From NCBI GenBank assembly GCA_965249225.1, contig CBDFLT010000009.1, positions 372,001-436,000 on the forward strand: DNA of 64,000 bases. The letters are read 5' to 3'. The translations under genes and the position numbers were made by a program. This document shows, in pieces, positions 17,414 to 25,182 of this stretch. How positions within the stretch are numbered: position 1 is the stretch's first letter; each line of letters starts with the position of its first letter. The notes under the pieces are model-generated. The model searched no databases. It was not told where the DNA came from and saw only the letters and a program-made list of their open reading frames with translations. The DNA comes from CBDFLT01 sp965249225 (GTDB lineage Bacteria; Chloroflexota; Dehalococcoidia; Lucifugimonadales; G963668185).

Positions 17414-17520
17414 AAGTCCCTCACCGCGTCATGATTGACGCCATACAGCGCCATTTGCCTAATTCCCAACACCCACCTCTATAAACCGTCGTAGAAACCC
17501 CCACCCCCAGGTTTATTATT

Positions 17521-17557
17521 CCCACCCAGCCCACCCCAGACCGTGTCCGTGGACGCC
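17521..17557. repeat. degenerate intergenic repeat, copy 1
   Basis: This 37-base segment matches 31306-31342 at 29 of 37 positions (shared core CCAGAC.GTGTCCG). A shorter, poorer relative is at about 19343-19365. All copies are intergenic. Function unknown. Confidence 0.4.
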
Positions 17558-17627
17558 CCACCGAGTCAGAAGAGACGCCCGTTCATCATGAGCGGGAAAT
17601 ACGGGCGGAGGCAACGCCCCACCGGCT

Positions 17628-18266
17628 TTAGGTAGCTTCCTCAGTCAGCCGTCGTAACAGACCGGGCTCCATCTCCTCATATGCCCTCAGGTCGTCAGGG
17701 GTGTCCAGGTCGAAGCCGAGGCCAGGGCAGTCATAGACGGCCATCGGCAATCCCAGGTCTCCCGCTTGGTCTCTGTGTCCAGCGAAGCTGCCGGCACCCA
17801 GGGCAGGACGGAATGGGGAGTCAACCGGAGTCAGAATGGCGTTGGTCCCGCCATCCCGGCTGGCCGGAGCGAGCATCATGACCTCGCCCCGCTTGGAGGC
17901 CTCAACGGCCCCCGCAATGTCGGCGGAGGACACAAAGGGCAGGTCGGCGGGCAGGTACATGGGCGCCAGCCCCAGATCATACGCACTCTGGAACACCCTC
18001 GCCAGGGCCTCGTTGAGTCCGGCCCCGCCATCGTCAAGCCATCGAGCCCCCAGCCCTCCGGCGGCCTCTACTACGCCCGCGTCGCCTCCTACTACCCAGA
18101 CGCCGGAGGCCGGTGATTCCAGTGCGGCCCGGACGACCCTTTCAAGCATACTCAGGCTCAGTACCTCTTGTTGTCCCGGCGTCAGGGCATCGGCCAGCCG
18201 GGACTTGCAGAGGCTCAGCGGCTTCATAGGCACGATAGCCACGATTCTATGGTCGTTCAAGGGCAC
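17628..18266 (-). CDS. cofC: 2-phospho-L-lactate (or phosphoenolpyruvate) guanylyltransferase
   Basis: 212 residues. Makes the GPPG-type activated side chain for coenzyme F420. Nucleotide-binding start IVAIVPMKPLSLCKSRLA (about 8-25), YLPADLPFVSSADI in the middle, and the conserved DGGTNAI motif near 140, then GAGSFAGHRDQA. GTG 18266 is used here, but TTG 18260 has the better spacing from GGGG and may be the true start. It lies 16 bases after cofD, so the two form a transcription unit. Whether it uses phospholactate or PEP cannot be read from sequence. Confidence 0.88.
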   Translation of the reverse strand: MPLNDHRIVAIVPMKPLSLCKSRLADALTPGQQEVLSLSMLERVVRAALESPASGVWVVGGDAGVVEAAGGLGARWLDDGGAGLNEALARVFQSAYDLGLAPMYLPADLPFVSSADIAGAVEASKRGEVMMLAPASRDGGTNAILTPVDSPFRPALGAGSFAGHRDQAGDLGLPMAVYDCPGLGFDLDTPDDLRAYEEMEPGLLRRLTEEAT

Positions 18267-18282
18267 CCCTACTTTTCACAGA

Positions 18283-19224
18283 CTAACGGTCGATTCCAAG
18301 CAGACGGCAAACATGGCGCGCCAGGTCCACCTTATCGTCATCTGAGTTCATGACGATACTGGCGGTCCGGGCCTGCATCCCCAACGCCTCAATCTTGGGA
18401 AGGTAGCCGCGGTCAACTTCGTCGATTACCAAGACGTCACAGAGGCCCTGATATTGTTTCGCCACGCCCAGGCAGGACTTGTCGTGGCCCAGCTCCCCAA
18501 GCATTTTCGCCGCGGGGCCTCGCAGGGCCCGACCTCCCACGATGGGGCTTACCGCAAGGCGGCGCCCTGAGAAGCCCTGGACCCGCTCTCGCACACCAGG
18601 CACCGCCAAGATGGGGGCCACGCTGAGAAATGGGTTCGAGGGACAAAAGACCACGGCCCCGGCATTGTCGAGCGCATCATCGAAGGCCGGAGACGGGCGA
18701 GCCGCGTCACAGCCCTCGAACCTCAATCCTCTGACGGCCGGTTCGCAACGGTGCTTGACAAAATACTCCTGAAACGGCAACTCGCCCATATCTGTGGCCA
18801 CCATGGTGCGGACCGGGTCGTCGCTCATAGGTACTACTGGGTGTCGCACACCGAGGGCAGCCCTGAGGGACTCCGTTACCTCCGACAGGGTCAGGCCCCG
18901 ACACAACATCTCGGTGCGGAGCACATGGGTAGCGAGGTCCTTGTCACCCAGGTTGAACCAGGTCTCGGCCCCGTAGCTCCTCAGCCGTTCCAGAGCCACA
19001 AAGGTCTCGCCCGCCAGTCCCCAACCCGTCTCCGGGTTCGCCAGGCCCGCCAGTGTGTACATCACGGTGTCCAGGTCCGGCGACACGTGGAGGCCGAAGA
19101 ACTCCGCGTCGTCCCCGGTGTTGACCACTATGGTCAATTCTTCCGGAGAAAGGACACGGCTGAGGCCCAGCGCCAGCTTGGCGCCACCAACCCCTCCGGC
19201 GAAGGCGACCACCGGCCTTACCAT
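18283..19224 (-). CDS. cofD: 2-phospho-L-lactate transferase (F420 biosynthesis)
   Basis: 313 residues, also known as FbiA in actinobacteria. Transfers the activated phosphoryl-lactyl or PEP moiety onto Fo. The family N-terminus is clear (VAFAGGVGGAKLALGLSRVL), followed by VVNTGDDAEFFGLHVSPDLDTVMYTLAG-type text (first 60 residues), WFNLGDKDLATHVLRTEML near 90-108, and FCPSNPFLSVAPILAVPGVR near 195. GAGG lies eight bases before the ATG. With cofC and the LLM enzyme it indicates that this organism makes and uses F420; cofG/H and cofE are not in the window. Confidence 0.92.
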   Translation of the reverse strand: MVRPVVAFAGGVGGAKLALGLSRVLSPEELTIVVNTGDDAEFFGLHVSPDLDTVMYTLAGLANPETGWGLAGETFVALERLRSYGAETWFNLGDKDLATHVLRTEMLCRGLTLSEVTESLRAALGVRHPVVPMSDDPVRTMVATDMGELPFQEYFVKHRCEPAVRGLRFEGCDAARPSPAFDDALDNAGAVVFCPSNPFLSVAPILAVPGVRERVQGFSGRRLAVSPIVGGRALRGPAAKMLGELGHDKSCLGVAKQYQGLCDVLVIDEVDRGYLPKIEALGMQARTASIVMNSDDDKVDLARHVCRLLGIDR

Positions 19225-19396
19225 GAGCGTTTCCTCGACCGGAGTGGTGGCGAATAGATCAACGGTCCTCCTGCCATCCCCACAGGCTATTCTAAGACCT
19301 TACACTACGTTTGTGCGATCACCCCACCCGCCTCGGTTACCTCCACCCATCCCCCACTGTGTCCGACCTTTCTTAATGAAGGACTGCCCCCTTCAG

Positions 19397-19418
19397 GATG
19401 CCTTTGAAGGCATCTTTT
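19397..19418 (+). terminator. hairpin with T-tract upstream of recF
   Basis: GATGCCTTTGAAGGCATC is perfectly self-complementary and followed by TTTT on the plus strand. No plus-strand gene ends nearby (cofD runs the other way), so it may attenuate a long recF leader. The alternative is a chance palindrome. Confidence 0.4.
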
Positions 19419-19505
19419 AGCCATTTCCACGACTCTAAGCCTACCCGGCGCGTGTGTTACAATCTGGCGGTCGCCAACCTGTAGCCGCGGTGAGGTTTTT
19501 CCCCC

Positions 19506-20762
19506 ATTTACATCAGCCACCTGAGCCTGGTCAATTTTCGCAACTACGAAAGCCTTGAGCTAGACCTGGAGCCCGGAATGATCCTGATTCGAGGAGCTAA
19601 CGGCCAGGGTAAGAGCAATCTGCTGGAGGCGATCTACATGCTCGCCGTCGCCAAGTCCGCCAGGGCTTCCTCTGACCGAGAGTTGGTCCGGTGGGGGCCG
19701 GTGCCGGACCAGACCCACTGTCAGGTCTCGGCGGTCGCGCAGCGAGACGGCGAGCAGTTGCGCGTGCAGATCGACTTGTCAGCCACGCCGGTCGACCCAG
19801 AGCGCGATGGCCGCGCATTGGACAACGAAGAGTCGTCGGTCGCCAACGGGGACTTTTGGGCCCGGCAAAACTCCCTCGGAACGCCCGTCCAGAAACGCAT
19901 AAGAGTCAACGGTGCGCCTCGCCGCTCGTCAGAGCTCATCGGACAGATCAATGCCGTGCAGTTCAGCGCACGCGACCTGGAGCTCATTTACGGCACTCCG
20001 ACGCTGCGCCGCCGTTACCTGGATATCCTTATCTCCCAGTTGGACAACCGCTACCTCAGGGCGTTGCAGCGGTACCAGCGCGTCATCTACCAGCGCAATC
20101 ACCTGCTGAGAGGGGTGAGAGAGGGCCGCTCTGAGATGGGAGAGCTTGAGTTCTGGGATGAGGAGCTGGTGGAGCAGGCGAGATATATAATGGCGCAGCG
20201 GATTGAAACCGTGCGGCGTCTGTCGGAACTGACCGCCCCGATTCATGGAGAGCTCACCAGCCAACGAGAAAGCCTTCAACTTGTATATAGGCCCAGCGTG
20301 GAACTGGGAGAGGACACATCGGAGGAGGCTATAGCCAGGGAGCTTCGCGCGACAATGAACGAGCAGCGAAGGCGTGAGGTGGCGCAGGGCGCGACCGTCG
20401 TAGGGCCCCACAGGGACGACGTCGAAATCATTGTCGACGGCAAGAACGCTGGAACCTACGCCTCACGGGGCCAATCACGGACGATAATCCTGGCGATGAA
20501 GCTGGCGGAGGCGCGCTATCTGAGGACACGGCGTCAGATCGAGCCGATCCTGCTTCTGGACGACGTACTTTCGGAGTTGGACTCGACGCGCAGAGACCAC
20601 GTGCTGGATACGGCCTCCCAGTGCGAGCAGTGTTTCATTACCGCGACCGACGTGGAGCCGATAGAACAGCGGGTCCTCTCGCAAATGACCCGGTTCGTTG
20701 TCCAGCAGGGGAATGTGAAGCCGGATACAGTACCCGTACAAGAGGAGGCGGAGCGACGGTGA
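19506..20762 (+). CDS. recF: DNA replication and repair protein RecF, probable ATT start
   Basis: ABC-type ATPase that loads recombinase at single-strand gaps. The first ATG in frame (19578) would delete the first beta-strand of the fold. Reading upstream, the frame opens at 19494 and contains ATT TAC ATC at 19506, giving IYISHLSLVNFRNYESLEL, which aligns residue for residue with the family start MYI..L.L..YRNY. GAGGT lies nine bases before the ATT. The protein is then 418 residues. Walker A is RGANGQGKSN, the signature region is near 310, and Walker B is ILLLDDVLSELD. A roughly 25-residue insertion (near 95-115) is not typical. Start codon is inference from alignment. Confidence 0.9.
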   Translation: MYISHLSLVNFRNYESLELDLEPGMILIRGANGQGKSNLLEAIYMLAVAKSARASSDRELVRWGPVPDQTHCQVSAVAQRDGEQLRVQIDLSATPVDPERDGRALDNEESSVANGDFWARQNSLGTPVQKRIRVNGAPRRSSELIGQINAVQFSARDLELIYGTPTLRRRYLDILISQLDNRYLRALQRYQRVIYQRNHLLRGVREGRSEMGELEFWDEELVEQARYIMAQRIETVRRLSELTAPIHGELTSQRESLQLVYRPSVELGEDTSEEAIARELRATMNEQRRREVAQGATVVGPHRDDVEIIVDGKNAGTYASRGQSRTIILAMKLAEARYLRTRRQIEPILLLDDVLSELDSTRRDHVLDTASQCEQCFITATDVEPIEQRVLSQMTRFVVQQGNVKPDTVPVQEEAERR

Positions 20763-20911
20763 ACGAATTGTGTCTAGGGACAGCATCCAAATCAGCGACG
20801 AGGGCAACTAAACATATCCGTCGCCGACACCGTTCACAGCCCGCATTAACCTGCAATCTAATGGCGGAAATCTACCTGACCACCCTGTATCGTATATACC
20901 ACGGAGGCTCG

Positions 20912-20944
20912 GTGAAGGCCGAGCCGTGCCCATCCGGTGCGTGA
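20912..20944 (+). CDS. possible 10-codon leader ORF overlapping the sigma factor start
   Basis: GTG 20912 is four bases after a perfect GGAGG (20903-20907) and reads MKAEPCPSGA then TGA. Its stop overlaps the sigma factor start region (GTG 20937), which itself lacks a Shine-Dalgarno. Translational coupling is a reasonable inference; chance cannot be excluded. Confidence 0.3.
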   Translation: MKAEPCPSGA

Positions 20945-21533
20945 GTTGAAGCTCGAAGGACTGGATGACGGTAAACTTATGGAGCTGATAGCTCAGCAAA
21001 GGCGTGATGCCCTGGAGGCTCTGTACCAGCGCTATTCCGGTGCCGTTTACTCTTTGTCAGCCCACATGTTGAGGGACCCTGGGGCCGCCGAGGAGGTGAC
21101 CCAGGATACCTTCTTCAACGTGTGGCGACGCGCGTCCAGCTACCACCCTAAGCGTGGCACCGTCCGCGCATGGCTGTTCAGCATCTCTCACAACCGAACC
21201 ATAGACGAGCTCAGAAGGCGCAAACGGCACCAGGAAAAGCTCCAACCCGACTTCGATATCGAAAAAAGGCTGTCAGATGACTCTTCCGACCCCGTGAAAT
21301 ACGCCACAGCCCAGTTTGAAGGAAGTCAGGTCAAGGGCGCACTCTCGACTCTGAGACCCGAGCAGAGGGAAGTGGTGGTGCTCGCCTATTTTGGGGGACT
21401 CACGCATTCGGAGATTTCGGCACACCTTAGTCAGCCGCTGGGAACAGTGAAGACCAGGATGCGCCTGGCGTTGAAGAAACTCAGAGAAGTGCTGGGCCAA
21501 GAAGCCCAGGAGTGGGCCGAGCATGGAATGTAA
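20937..21533 (+). CDS. ECF RNA polymerase sigma factor (SigK-like)
   Basis: 198 residues. Region 2 spans about 28-98 (ALYQRYSGAVYSLSAHML, EEVTQDTFFNVWRR, AWLFSISHNRTIDELRRRKR) and region 4 about 138-190 (LRPEQREVVVLAYFGGLTHSEIS, LGTVKTRMRLALKKLRE). The linker is that of the group paired with RskA-type anti-sigma factors. The end of the gene overlaps the anti-sigma start by 11 bases, so the pair is translated together. It should direct transcription of surface genes, perhaps including the signal-peptide protein that follows. I could not identify an ECF promoter with confidence. GTG 20937 has no Shine-Dalgarno; TTG 20946 is an alternative start. Confidence 0.9.
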   Translation: MRELKLEGLDDGKLMELIAQQRRDALEALYQRYSGAVYSLSAHMLRDPGAAEEVTQDTFFNVWRRASSYHPKRGTVRAWLFSISHNRTIDELRRRKRHQEKLQPDFDIEKRLSDDSSDPVKYATAQFEGSQVKGALSTLRPEQREVVVLAYFGGLTHSEISAHLSQPLGTVKTRMRLALKKLREVLGQEAQEWAEHGM

Positions 21534-22446
21534 GGAAGCAAACGAGCTATTTAACTCATATCTTCTAGGGGCTCTCGACCCCAGCGAGAGGTCGCTGTTT
21601 GAGGCTCATATCGAGAGCTGCGCTAAATGTAGCGAGAGGCTCAAAGGCGATGGGGAGCTGGTTGTCGAACTGGCATACGCGGCGCCACGCCTTGAGGTTC
21701 CGCCTCGCGTCAAAGAACAGCTGTTCGCAAGGATCGACGCCGAAACGCAGGTGGAACCTCCGTCGGAGATAAGAACGAGGCCGGTTAGTATACCGTTCGC
21801 CTGGAGCCGCCTTGTCGCGCCAGGAGGCCTGGCTCTAGCCGCGATGATGGTGGTAGGCCTGGTGGTGGGCGGGGTGTGGTTCAACGGCCGAATCAACAAA
21901 GTCGCCGAGGAAAACGAGGCGATTACGGCGCGGCTTGATACGGCTGGCGGCGGTCAGGGACAGCCGATCGAGACGATGACCGGCACCCTTAACCGGCTTA
22001 CGACCGACAGCAGGGTGATGCAAGTGGCGCTGAATACCATGGCCGCGGGCGAAGCCGAAATGTCCGACATGTTCAAGAAGCAGCGCTACCTCACCTATTG
22101 GACTATGGCGGCCACGCCGAGCCAGTCGGTCAACATCCTCTGGGGGACCGAACAGACTGCCGACGCCAAGGGCATGATTGTAGCTGAGCCCACCGGCTCC
22201 TGGGCGATCCTGGCGGCGTTGGACCTGCCACAGTTGTCCGAAGGCATGGTCTACCGCGTCTGGCTCATCAAGGGCGGCCGTGGCTTCTCCTCCGGACACT
22301 TCACCGTAGACTCGACGGGATACGGTCAGACGGTTATAATTCCTGTCGGTCCCTGGTATGAGTTCGAGGCCGTTGAGATAACGGTGGAGCCCGAAGGAGA
22401 AAAGCCTTGGCCCACGGGAGATAGCGTACTCAAAGGGGACCTGTAA
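21523..22446 (+). CDS. membrane anti-sigma factor, zinc-finger plus RskA-type domain
   Basis: 307 residues. The cytoplasmic N-terminus has the zinc-binding anti-sigma motif with H29, C33 and C36 (EAHIESCAKC). One membrane span lies near 93-118 (LVAPGGLALAAMMVVGLVVG). A periplasmic coiled segment is followed by an RskA-like beta domain (about 185-300: MVYRVWLIKGGRGFSSGHFTVDSTGYGQ). It should hold the ECF sigma factor inactive until proteolysis. ATG 21523 overlaps the sigma gene. Cysteine C3 in MECKEAN may also be a ligand. Confidence 0.88.
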   Translation: MECKEANELFNSYLLGALDPSERSLFEAHIESCAKCSERLKGDGELVVELAYAAPRLEVPPRVKEQLFARIDAETQVEPPSEIRTRPVSIPFAWSRLVAPGGLALAAMMVVGLVVGGVWFNGRINKVAEENEAITARLDTAGGGQGQPIETMTGTLNRLTTDSRVMQVALNTMAAGEAEMSDMFKKQRYLTYWTMAATPSQSVNILWGTEQTADAKGMIVAEPTGSWAILAALDLPQLSEGMVYRVWLIKGGRGFSSGHFTVDSTGYGQTVIIPVGPWYEFEAVEITVEPEGEKPWPTGDSVLKGDL

Positions 22447-22557
22447 AATCCGGCTATAAAGTGTCTCATAGCCTCTATGCGGGCGGCGAAGGTTATGATA
22501 GTGTATATGCTGCGTGAAATCGCGAACTTTTTTGCATAAGGAAGCGAGGGCGCGAAA

Positions 22558-23706
22558 ATGTCGAGAGTCAAACTATCCGTACTTCTGGGGCTTACGCTAC
22601 TCCTGGCGCTGCCCGTTGGACTAGCCCAGGCCCAGGAAGAGGAGACGGCCCCACCGTCGGGCACCGCAGTGATATGGGACGATGCGGCGCTTAGCGACGC
22701 CATCACCTACACCATGAGCAACGTCCCCGCTCCAGATGCGGGCACGGTGTTGGAGGGATGGCTGGTCTCGGACGACGGTTCCGTAAAGCTGAGCACCGAT
22801 GTCATGACCGTGGAGGAGGACGGCTCGATCAATCACACTTATGTGTCCCCCACCGGTGATAACCTAATCCACTCCTACGACAAGGTCGTAGTCACCGTGG
22901 AGCCGGTATCCGACAACGATCCCGGTCCGTCCGGCATCTTCGCCTATTCGGCCTCAGTACCTTCGGGAGGGATGGCACACATCAGACACCTTCTGACAAA
23001 CTGGCCTCCCGGCGCCGACAAAGGGATCCTTACCAACCTCAAGGAGCAACTCGGCGTGGCACTACTCCACGCCCAGCTGGCCGACAACCAGAACACGATA
23101 GCAGGTATTCAGCAACACCTCGAACACGTGATTAACGCCATTGAAGGGCCTACAGGCGCCAACTACGGCGACCTCGACGGCAACGGCTCCACGGAGGACT
23201 TCGGAGACGGCATCGGGGTTCTGGCCCACGCGGCGGACCGTGCTTACGGTCCGTTCGCCGCCGGTGCAGCGGCTGAGAGCGCGAGAATCGTCGCGGGGGC
23301 CGCGCTGGTAGACGAGTACGGCAAGAATGCAGAGGACTGGGCGGGCGAGGCTCGGGATAACGCCCTGTTTGGGCTCGACCAGACCAACGTGAACTTCGCC
23401 AAGATAAACGTGGCCAACACGATAAGCTTGCTCGATGCCGCCCTCAACGGCTTCGATTCGGACGGCGACGGTGACGTCGACGTGCCGGCCACGGCAGGAG
23501 CGTACGTCGCCGCACAGGAGATGGCCGCGTACGACCTGGAGCCCGGCGCACTGCCCGGTCCCGCTGGTCCTTCTCTAGGCGGGCTGAGCGTCGGCGACAG
23601 CTCTGTCAAGACGGCCGTCCAGGCTGCGCTGATAGCATCGCTGGTCCTGCTGGGTGCCGGCGGGATTCTGCTGGCCAGCAGAAGGCGAATCCGCACGACC
23701 CGGTAG
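22558..23706 (+). CDS. secreted, membrane-anchored surface protein with EF-hand-like loops
   Basis: 382 residues. Signal peptide 1-26 (LLGLTLLLALPVGLAQA). A beta-rich N-terminal part (about 30-135) carries TVLEGWLVSDDGSVKL, similar in pattern to the RskA-domain strand YRVWLIKGG of the preceding anti-sigma factor. A helical Ala-rich middle region follows. Two Asp-rich loops look like calcium sites (DLDGNGSTEDFGDG near 203 and DSDGDGDVDVP near 300). A C-terminal span near 350-373 ends in RRRIRTTR, a stop-transfer anchor. Function unknown. Its position right after the sigma/anti-sigma pair suggests it is a target or signal source. A strong terminator follows. Confidence 0.72.
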   Translation: MSRVKLSVLLGLTLLLALPVGLAQAQEEETAPPSGTAVIWDDAALSDAITYTMSNVPAPDAGTVLEGWLVSDDGSVKLSTDVMTVEEDGSINHTYVSPTGDNLIHSYDKVVVTVEPVSDNDPGPSGIFAYSASVPSGGMAHIRHLLTNWPPGADKGILTNLKEQLGVALLHAQLADNQNTIAGIQQHLEHVINAIEGPTGANYGDLDGNGSTEDFGDGIGVLAHAADRAYGPFAAGAAAESARIVAGAALVDEYGKNAEDWAGEARDNALFGLDQTNVNFAKINVANTISLLDAALNGFDSDGDGDVDVPATAGAYVAAQEMAAYDLEPGALPGPAGPSLGGLSVGDSSVKTAVQAALIASLVLLGAGGILLASRRRIRTTR

Positions 23707-23734
23707 AACGTTAGAATTCATATGTAGCTCTGTG

Positions 23735-23768
23735 AAGAGGCCCCGCCGCTGGTGCGGCGGGGCCTCTT
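23735..23768 (+). terminator. strong intrinsic terminator
   Basis: A perfect 15-bp stem, AAGAGGCCCCGCCGC / GCGGCGGGGCCTCTT, with a TGGT loop, 28 bases after the surface-protein stop. The T-tract is short (CTCTTGTG), but the stem is very stable. It separates the sigma-factor region from the peroxiredoxin unit. Confidence 0.8.
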
Positions 23769-23909
23769 GTGCTATATTGTCCGGAGCCTGCGGACGGTTT
23801 ACCCACCCCTGTACGACGGTCGGCACCGCCACGAAGCGTCGTCTAACAAGCCACTCTATGAGGACGCCGTCCAGCCGCGACTGCTCCGGCCCTTGAGGAG
23901 TTGGACCTC

Positions 23910-24362
23910 ATGCCAGATGTGGACGACTTAGCTCCAGACTTTACCCTTCCCAGTACGGATGGTGAGGTCAATCTTCGTAACCTCCACGCCGGCCGAAAGC
24001 TGATCGTAGCTTTTTACATAGAGGACAACACACCCGGATGAGGGCAGGAGCTGTCCTCCTTGAAGGGGGAGTACTCGACTATCAAGGAACTGGGCGCGGG
24101 CGTGGTCGCAATCAACCGGGACTCCATAGAGTCCCACGCGACGTTCTGCGACAAGCTTGGAGGCTGTCCGTTTCCACTGGCCAGCGACCCGGACCTGGAA
24201 GTGGCGCGGCTCTACGAAGCACTGGACGACGATGGCATACGGAGTCGCCGCGTGATTTTCATAGTTGATGAGAACGGCATCATCATCCACAAGATCCCCT
24301 GGTACCAGCCCGGCAACGTGGGCCAGTTCATGGAGATCTTTCAGTCCCTCGGCCTGGAGTAG
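23910..24362 (+). CDS. selenocysteine-containing peroxiredoxin (AhpC/TSA, PrxQ/BCP-like)
   Basis: Reduces hydroperoxides. Reading from ATG 23910 (GAGGAG nine bases upstream), the frame gives MPDVDDLAPDFTLPSTDG, then FYIEDNTPG, an in-frame TGA at 24039-24041 (codon 44), and GQELSSLK onward to TAG at 24360, 150 residues in all. The family has TPGC(T/S)xE with the peroxidatic Cys exactly where the TGA lies, and homology continues unbroken on both sides (INRDSIESHATF, FPLASDPD, VDENGIIIHK). The TGA is therefore read as selenocysteine. C80 is 36 residues on and may be the resolving Cys; C86 is another. A candidate SECIS hairpin follows the TGA. No sel genes are in the window. The gene leads a unit with a lipoprotein and an MFS exporter, 10 bases and 40 bases apart. 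Confidence 0.9.
24058..24087 (+). promoter_or_regulatory. candidate bacterial SECIS element
   Basis: Downstream of the TGA, CCTTGA (24058-24063) pairs with TCAAGG (24082-24087). After one A/A mismatch, G65-U80 and G66-C79 extend the stem and leave a 12-base apical loop starting GG about 25 bases after the TGA. That spacing and the loop Gs fit bacterial SECIS rules. Folded by eye only; a competing hairpin exists at 24054-24070. Confidence 0.45.
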
Positions 24363-24372
24363 GCTGCCACGC

Positions 24373-25143
24373 GTGGAGGCAAGGCTGCTGGCCACGTCCC
24401 TGGTAGCGGCGGCCGTGTTGGGAGCAGCCGCATGTGATGGCTCCAGCCAGTCCGAAGATGTGACGACTCAGTCGGCCACCGCCACCCCCACACCCACCGC
24501 TACACCTACACCGACTCCGGCTCCAACTCCAACGCCCACCGGGATCGATCCACAGCCCCTGCTGGAGGAATCCGGCACGGCGATGGAAAGCCTGAAGTCC
24601 TTCCACTTCCGTCTGGAGCACGAAGGAGGCAGCACTCGCCTGCCCGGTGGCATTGCCCTTAAAGAATTGGATGGCGACATAGTCAACCCCGACCAGCTCT
24701 CGGTCGACTTTACGGGCTCATTTGGCGGATTTGCCATCAAGGCGAGCTTGATCACCATAGAAGACACCACCTACATGACCAACCCGCTGAGCGGTCAATG
24801 GGAGGCCCTCTCAGTCCAGTTGAACCCGTTCGGTTTCTTCGATCCAAGCAGGGGAATCACGGCCATGATGAACCGAATTGGTCAGGCCAGCGTGGTTTCC
24901 GAGTCGCCGGGAGGCGAGTATGTGGTGAAGGGCAAGCTGCCGTCGGACTCCCTCACACCGTTGCTGGGGAGCATACTGATAGAGTCGGACATCGATGTAG
25001 AGCTGACGCTGGACGCCGGCACTCGGTACCTGCTGACGGCGCGCATTATTGGCGCGGTCACGCCGTCGGACCCCGAAGATATAGTCCGAATCATCACCCT
25101 CTCCAACTTCAACGAGCCCGTAAGCATCGAGCCGCCCGATTAA
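24373..25143 (+). CDS. LppX/LprG-type lipoprotein
   Basis: 256 residues from GTG 24373, ten bases after the peroxiredoxin stop. Signal peptide VEARLLATSLVAAAVLGAAAC gives a lipidated Cys near residue 21. A Thr-Pro linker (TPTPTATPTPTPAPTPTP) of about 35 residues precedes the LppX_LprAFG-like fold: SGTAMESLKSFHFRLEHEGG, ISLDFTGSFGGFAIKASLI-type strands, YMTNPLSGQWEALSV, and a final ITLSNFNEPVSIEPP. In mycobacteria such proteins bind lipids in a cavity and partner with the P55 MFS pump. Here too the next gene is an MFS exporter, so lipid export or envelope loading is the working inference. Confidence 0.82.
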   Translation: MEARLLATSLVAAAVLGAAACDGSSQSEDVTTQSATATPTPTATPTPTPAPTPTPTGIDPQPLLEESGTAMESLKSFHFRLEHEGGSTRLPGGIALKELDGDIVNPDQLSVDFTGSFGGFAIKASLITIEDTTYMTNPLSGQWEALSVQLNPFGFFDPSRGITAMMNRIGQASVVSESPGGEYVVKGKLPSDSLTPLLGSILIESDIDVELTLDAGTRYLLTARIIGAVTPSDPEDIVRIITLSNFNEPVSIEPPD

Positions 25144-25182
25144 CACCCTGGCCGACGGCCACCCCAAGGCCATACCACAATC

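Noticed and set aside
24060..24362. Separate 100-residue peroxiredoxin ORF starting at TTG 24060
   Set aside because: It lacks the catalytic motif and has no ribosome site; upstream frame carries the missing half across the TGA.
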